Shown here piece after piece: positions 58,206-64,000 of a DNA stretch of 64,000 nt (within the stretch, counting starts at the first letter, position 1; every line of letters begins with the position of its first letter). Both the position numbers and the translations under genes were made by a program. The DNA comes from Pseudorasbora parva (Eukaryota; Chordata; Actinopteri; Cypriniformes; Gobionidae): assembly GCF_024679245.1 (NCBI RefSeq), contig NC_090172.1, forward strand, positions 44,592,054-44,656,053, read 5' to 3'. The notes beneath the pieces are model-generated. The model had not been told where the DNA came from, ran no database searches, and was given only the letters and a program-made list of their open reading frames with translations.

Positions 58206-59524
58206 AAACCGTCGTGTTTTTTTCTTCTTCTGCCACGCCCATATAAGCACGTTATGCAGCCTTCACGCGCTATCGGAAATTTGATAATTCCCACTTCTGA
58301 AGTCGTGATTACGAGCTCACCGCTAATGTTACAATCGGAGGGCGTTCATGTGCAATTTTTACTAGGAAACTCGATAATTTCGATAGCATGTGAAAGCAGC
58401 AATACTCTCCAGCGAAGTGAGCGAACTGAAACAGTTCAGTCCAACTGGTGTCGAGGCACAAAAACGTTTTTGTTGTAAACCTTCATTATATATTTTTTAT
58501 TAAGCAATTATATTGCTTATCCAAGAACCAGATCGGCTGCATCCAAACGAAAGCATACGTCACGATTTTGACAATATTAATTTTATTCGAGTAATTGTGC
58601 TAAAAATATATAGTATTATTAAAAACAGGTTACCACATGATTTCCCCTTGTAAAGGATATGATACATTCCTTAAAATTGTGACACCAACAAAATTATATT
58701 TGTACTCCTTATAAAATTGCATAAATCTTTCTATAGAAACTAGCATTAAATTAATTTCTAATCTCTTTATTTTAGGTACAAAAGCACAGATGTAGTGTTT
58801 GGTGCTTATGAAGAAAAACACCATATGAACTTTGAGTAGACGGCGCTCTATTATGTGTAGTTAGAAATATTATTGGTTGTCATTTTGAAGTGTTAAATAG
58901 GATATATCTATTCTCAGTTGATCATGCTGCTATGTGATATGATGGATTTTGTGAATCTTAACACATTCTTTGAAAATAAATTACTTTTGTTGGTTTAATC
59001 TCTTGTCGACTTGTTAGTATTTAAATCTCAATTGTCAATTTAATAAGAGAGAGTTTCATTGCAAGCTATGCACTATATGTCATGATGATGCCATCCTATA
59101 AAATAAAACTTTAAATAAAAACTTGTTTTAAAAGTTGTTATTCTATGTTTTATGTATTTTTATGTTTTAAATTTAAATGTTTCAAAATCGTTCTCTATAC
59201 ATGGTCCCATTTTCAATTAAAATGTTGTGTGGCATAATCATTTAACTAGAATAAATTGATACACACAAAAAAAATCAATGAGACCGTAATAACAATAGTA
59301 TTTTGTGCTTTACATGGATTACACAGGCATACAACTAATTCCATTTGTAACATACAAATCGAAACGGTCTCGTGTTTATTAATTAAGATATTGTATTTAT
59401 TGTATTCTGTATTAAGTTACAGCCGTTAAAACACAGTCTCAACTCTATGTAAATATAAAGGCTTTGCGCAGAAGCAAATCTATCGACTAGCATTTGAAAC
59501 CAAAACAGGAAGTCGTAAGTATTG

Positions 59525-59537
59525 TGGGACGTGTAGT
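59525..59537. promoter_or_regulatory. THAP11/ZNF143-type motif upstream of thap11
   Basis: TGGGACGTGTAGT matches the TGGGAnnTGTAGT core (reverse ACTACAnnTCCCA) bound by ZNF143 and reported for THAP11/HCF-1 promoters. It is 112 bp upstream of the thap11 ATG, hinting at autoregulation. Confidence 0.5.
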
Positions 59538-59648
59538 TCCGCTTGTAGGCCGCTGGTCTGGATAACAGCACACGAAGGGACCAAACAAAACAAAATTAGG
59601 GAAACTTCAAAGGGACTGCAGTATTACTGGTGCACCTTATATAAAATC

Positions 59649-60401
59649 ATGCCCGGCTTTACTTGCTGCGTGCCCGGATGCTACAATAACTCACACCGGG
59701 ACCGTGATCTGCGATTCTACACCTTTCCGAAAGATCCCACTCAGCGAGAGATATGGCTGAAGAACATTTCGCGGGCCGGGGTGAGCGGCTGCTTCAGCAC
59801 TTTCCAGCCCACCACCGGCCACCGGGTCTGCAGCGTGCACTTTCCTGGCGGCAGGAAAACCTACACCATTCGCGTCCCGACCCTCTTCCCTCTGCGCGGG
59901 GTAAACGAGAGGAAGAGCAGGCGGGGAAGGAGCAGGAAGGTGTCCGCGGTCGTGCCCATCATCAGCTCTGTCGTTTCCACCGCTAACGAGTCAGCGCCAG
60001 TGGAGGAAGAGGGTGACACCGAACACGCCACCGTGGTGCAAATAGGTCAGAACGGCCAGTACATCGCGCCCGTGGACCTCACCGTTTCGGGGGACGGCTC
60101 CTGCCTAACAGCGGTGGTCTCGGGCTCAGATCTATCCGGGGACGGCACGCCGTGCCCAGTGGCCGATCTAGCGTTGTGTGGGGCGGATCACTCGTACTCG
60201 CTCACCACCGGCACAACGTCTGCGGAACTGCTTCGGAAACTGAACGAGCAGCGGGACATAATCGCGCTGATGGAGATCAAAATGAAGGAGATGAAGAACA
60301 CCATCCGACAGCTGCGCGTCAACGAGGCACGGCTGCAGGAGGAGCTGCGGGAGCGGGATCGGCTGATCGCCGCCAACACCATCATTAAGAGAAAACTCTG
60401 A
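59649..60401 (+). CDS. thap11: THAP domain-containing protein 11 (Ronin), complete single exon
   Basis: A 250-aa intronless gene; intronless structure is normal for this family member. THAP11 is a nuclear transcription factor that recruits HCF-1 to promoters of growth and mitochondrial genes. Seen: N-terminal C2CH THAP zinc finger (C6/C11, C61, H64), with FYTFPKD, the CFSTFQPTTGHRVCSVHF block and the closing VPTLFP. A basic patch follows (KSRRGRSRK, 89-97), then an acidic/Thr-rich middle, the HCF-1-binding tetrapeptide DHSY (180-183), and a C-terminal coiled coil (about 195-245). Shorter than human (314 aa) chiefly because the polyglutamine tract is absent. GC content is far above the neighbouring DNA. 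Divergent from gfod2 and convergent with cog4. Confidence 0.97.
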   Translation: MPGFTCCVPGCYNNSHRDRDLRFYTFPKDPTQREIWLKNISRAGVSGCFSTFQPTTGHRVCSVHFPGGRKTYTIRVPTLFPLRGVNERKSRRGRSRKVSAVVPIISSVVSTANESAPVEEEGDTEHATVVQIGQNGQYIAPVDLTVSGDGSCLTAVVSGSDLSGDGTPCPVADLALCGADHSYSLTTGTTSAELLRKLNEQRDIIALMEIKMKEMKNTIRQLRVNEARLQEELRERDRLIAANTIIKRKL

Positions 60402-61310
60402 CAAACAGCCCAAACAATGGACTAAAGACGCATGGGACGGTCTGTGCTTCTGTAAAACTAAGGCGACGACAATTAAGTTTCATCGTAGTTCTCATTTAAA
60501 CTTCCTCCAGGACTAGAAATGGTTGATAGGCTGTATGTATTATAAGAGCGCAGATAAATGAGTTCAACCTGTTTGCACGAGCTGTCAGGAACAGCGCTAC
60601 ACGGGGACTGAGATGAGTTCAGCAGACTGGTCCTTCTCATTTTATATTTAATGATACATGATTGTGTTGTTTGTGTGTTGAAGGCAGTAGACTCAAGATC
60701 TGCCTGCTGCCACACTAAATGTAACATGCACACAGAGACTGCTTAATGATATAAGTGTGTAAACAACAGCTTATCATTCGTTTAGTTTTTTTGTTTGTTT
60801 TTTTTAATATCCGATTGCATCAGGTCAGAGCTTCTGGTCCAGGTGAAACGATACTTTACAATGCAGGTTAATGCAGTTAGAAAAGATGAATGGTTTGAAG
60901 TAAACTGCTTTTGAACTATAATTTGTGGGACTCTTTCTGGTATGAAATCTCTTTTGTAAGATTCTTCTCACACAAATGGATATATCACTGCTATGCACTA
61001 AAAAAATCTGCTACTTTTCTATTTGAAGCCTCATGCCATCACATTTATTCTAGGAAACGTTTTTCATGTTAATTAATTGTGCTAAAAGAAGATATTGACC
61101 TTTAATTATAAGGAAAGCAAATGTGAGGCTTCAGAATAGCTGAAGGACAATTTGATCCAGTGTTGGCCGGTAATACATTTATTACATATTGTTTAAAAAA
61201 CAAACAACCAATTTGTGTGTGTGTATACAAATGTTCAGAGATAACATGAGTTACCCAAACCTTAATTTCTATACGTAAAAAAAAAAAAAATACAGTTTGA
61301 AGTGTTTTTG
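60402..61310. other. Shared 3' region of thap11 and cog4
   Basis: Convergent 3' ends in 0.9 kb. I saw no AATAAA on the plus strand for thap11, so its 3' end is unplaced. No repeats of note except an A14 run near 61277. Confidence 0.45.
61178..61183 (-). terminator. cog4 poly(A) signal
   Basis: AATAAA on the minus strand 128 nt past the cog4 stop. Confidence 0.6.
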
Positions 61311-62722
<1,412 letters not shown>

Positions 62723-64000
62723 CTGAGATGGACAGGAAAAAAAAGCAATTCAGAAAGCTCATAACATCAAATTAAAAGATATTATTTTGTTTAAACCATT
62801 AAACGTTTCCAGAGTTATTGATTTCTTTCTTGCATTAAAGTGGATATAATTTATTCACACAATTACAACATCTCAAGCTAGTAAGAGTGGTCTGACATCT
62901 AAGGATGTAATCAGTAAAGTAGGTTGTGTTTTTGGCTGGCATGTCTAATTTCCAAAAATAGCAAACCATGCAAGGTATTGTGCATAGTTGGTTAAATTGG
63001 ATGAACTCTCGTCTCCCCCAGACATTTCTGAAAAAGTATTAGTTCACGCTCCCTTATATGGAAGCCCTTTTCCGCTATTAAATAAAACAATAAAAAGAGT
63101 AATTGCAATTTTTTTATCTCAGAATTCTGACCTTTTTTTTTTCTTTCTCACAGTTGACAGTTTTTTTTCTCAAAATTGCATGATATAAAGTCACAATTCT
63201 GATAAATAAACTTGCAATTGCATGTTAGTCACAATTTAGATAAATAAACGTGCTATTGCATGATATAAAGTCACAATTCAGACTTTTTTCTCAGTCAGAA
63301 TTGTGACTTTATATCAGGCATTTGCAAATTTATTGCTCAGAATTGTGACGGAGTAAAAAAAGTCAGAATTCTGAGATAAAAAGTCACAATTACTCTTTTT
63401 ATTTCTTTATTTAGTGGCACAAACGGGCTTCCATGCGCTCATGCCGTTCAAACTGAGACATTCTTTCTTCCACTCAACACAAAAAGTGAGTTTATTTGGA
63501 CTGCTTTTATGATAGCTTTATAGGGCTTGCAAGAGCCTATCCGCATTAACAGCAATTGCATTTCTTTGTGTTCCATGATGTAACAGGATGAAGGAGAGCA
63601 GGATCTAAAGGTCTTGCAGATAAAGGTATTTAATGATAGAGTAAAAAGAAAACATCCGCACACAAGGAATGTAAGAGAGTGACATGCAACCATGGAAGAA
63701 CAAAACCTGACCAAAAAACACAGGAAACACCAGGGCTTTTATCCACAAAGGGTAATAGACACAGGTGCAAATAATCAGGGAGCAATGAAGGGAACAGGAA
63801 ACTGCAGCAGAACTATGAAAGACTACAAAACAGTAACAGGAAACTCAAAATAAACAAAAGACCAAACAATAAACATGTGAAATGACATATGAAAGATATG
63901 TCCTATTGGTTTGGAATGGCAAGACGGTAGGCAAATGACAGAGTGTGTCTCTGGTAGATTGGCAGAAAGAAACAAAATAATTCATGATGAAAGAAAGTCA
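62723..64000. other. cog4 intron running to window edge
   Basis: Contains the MITE at 63058-63434 and, from about 63580 on, an A-rich stretch (AGATAAAGGTATTTAATGAT...) that looks like another repeat but was not classed. Confidence 0.5.
63058..63434. mobile_element. MITE with ATGGAAGCCC termini
   Basis: Inverted ends ATGGAAGCCC / GGGCTTCCAT, next AATAAA..AAAAAGAGTAATTG and its complement. The interior is a run of TCAGAATTCTGA and TCACAATT palindromic words, so the whole unit folds back on itself. Confidence 0.7.

Noticed and set aside
59753..60388. Other-frame plus and minus reading frames in thap11
   Set aside because: Shadows caused by high GC content; the 250-aa frame carries the full THAP domain.
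62723..64000. Further cog4 exons inside the window
   Set aside because: No segment with splice sites and COG4-like sequence; the stretch is MITE and A-rich repeat.

Overview
The window looks like nuclear DNA of a teleost fish, most likely a cyprinid (zebrafish/carp lineage). It is AT-rich and intron-rich, with GT-AG introns, many (TA)n/(CA)n microsatellites, and very dense DNA-transposon debris (Harbinger-like, hAT-like and Tc1-like elements and foldback MITEs). The species call is an inference from gene content and repeat style.

Seven protein-coding genes can be assembled. I rebuilt exon by exon those that are spliced, and reading phase is kept at every junction. Left to right: ogfod1 (minus, 13 exons, complete), acd/TPP1 (minus, 13 exons, complete), vrk3 (minus, 16 exons, complete), an unnamed gene with two BED zinc fingers and a coiled coil (minus, 3 exons, complete), gfod2 (minus, 3 coding exons plus a non-coding first exon), thap11 (plus, single exon, complete) and the last six exons of cog4 (minus, running off the right edge). 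They are not an operon. Roles: prolyl hydroxylation of ribosomal protein S23, telomere shelterin, a pseudokinase, an unknown DNA-binding protein, a predicted oxidoreductase, an HCF-1-linked transcription factor and a Golgi tether. Human ACD, GFOD2, THAP11 and COG4 lie together on 16q22.1 (recalled), so much of the order is conserved synteny.

Most remaining sequence is transposon-derived. Three copies of one Harbinger-like element (TAA target duplications) sit in an acd intron, a vrk3 intron and the BED-gene intron. One carries a second Harbinger-like element and one carries a hAT-like element. Two decayed Tc1-like transposons share the same internal sequence and serve as empty-site references for each other's insertions. 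Several hAT-like insertions keep perfect 8-bp target duplications, which suggests they are fairly young.

Points that most deserve follow-up: the double-BED/coiled-coil gene; a vrk3 intron made almost wholly of one transposon that probably supplies its branch point; a tandem exon triplication in vrk3; a 224-bp-arm foldback element with a 15-bp target duplication; and matches to the THAP11/ZNF143 promoter motif, one upstream of thap11 itself and one inside a transposon family. No bacterial, plasmid, CRISPR, rRNA or tRNA features were seen.
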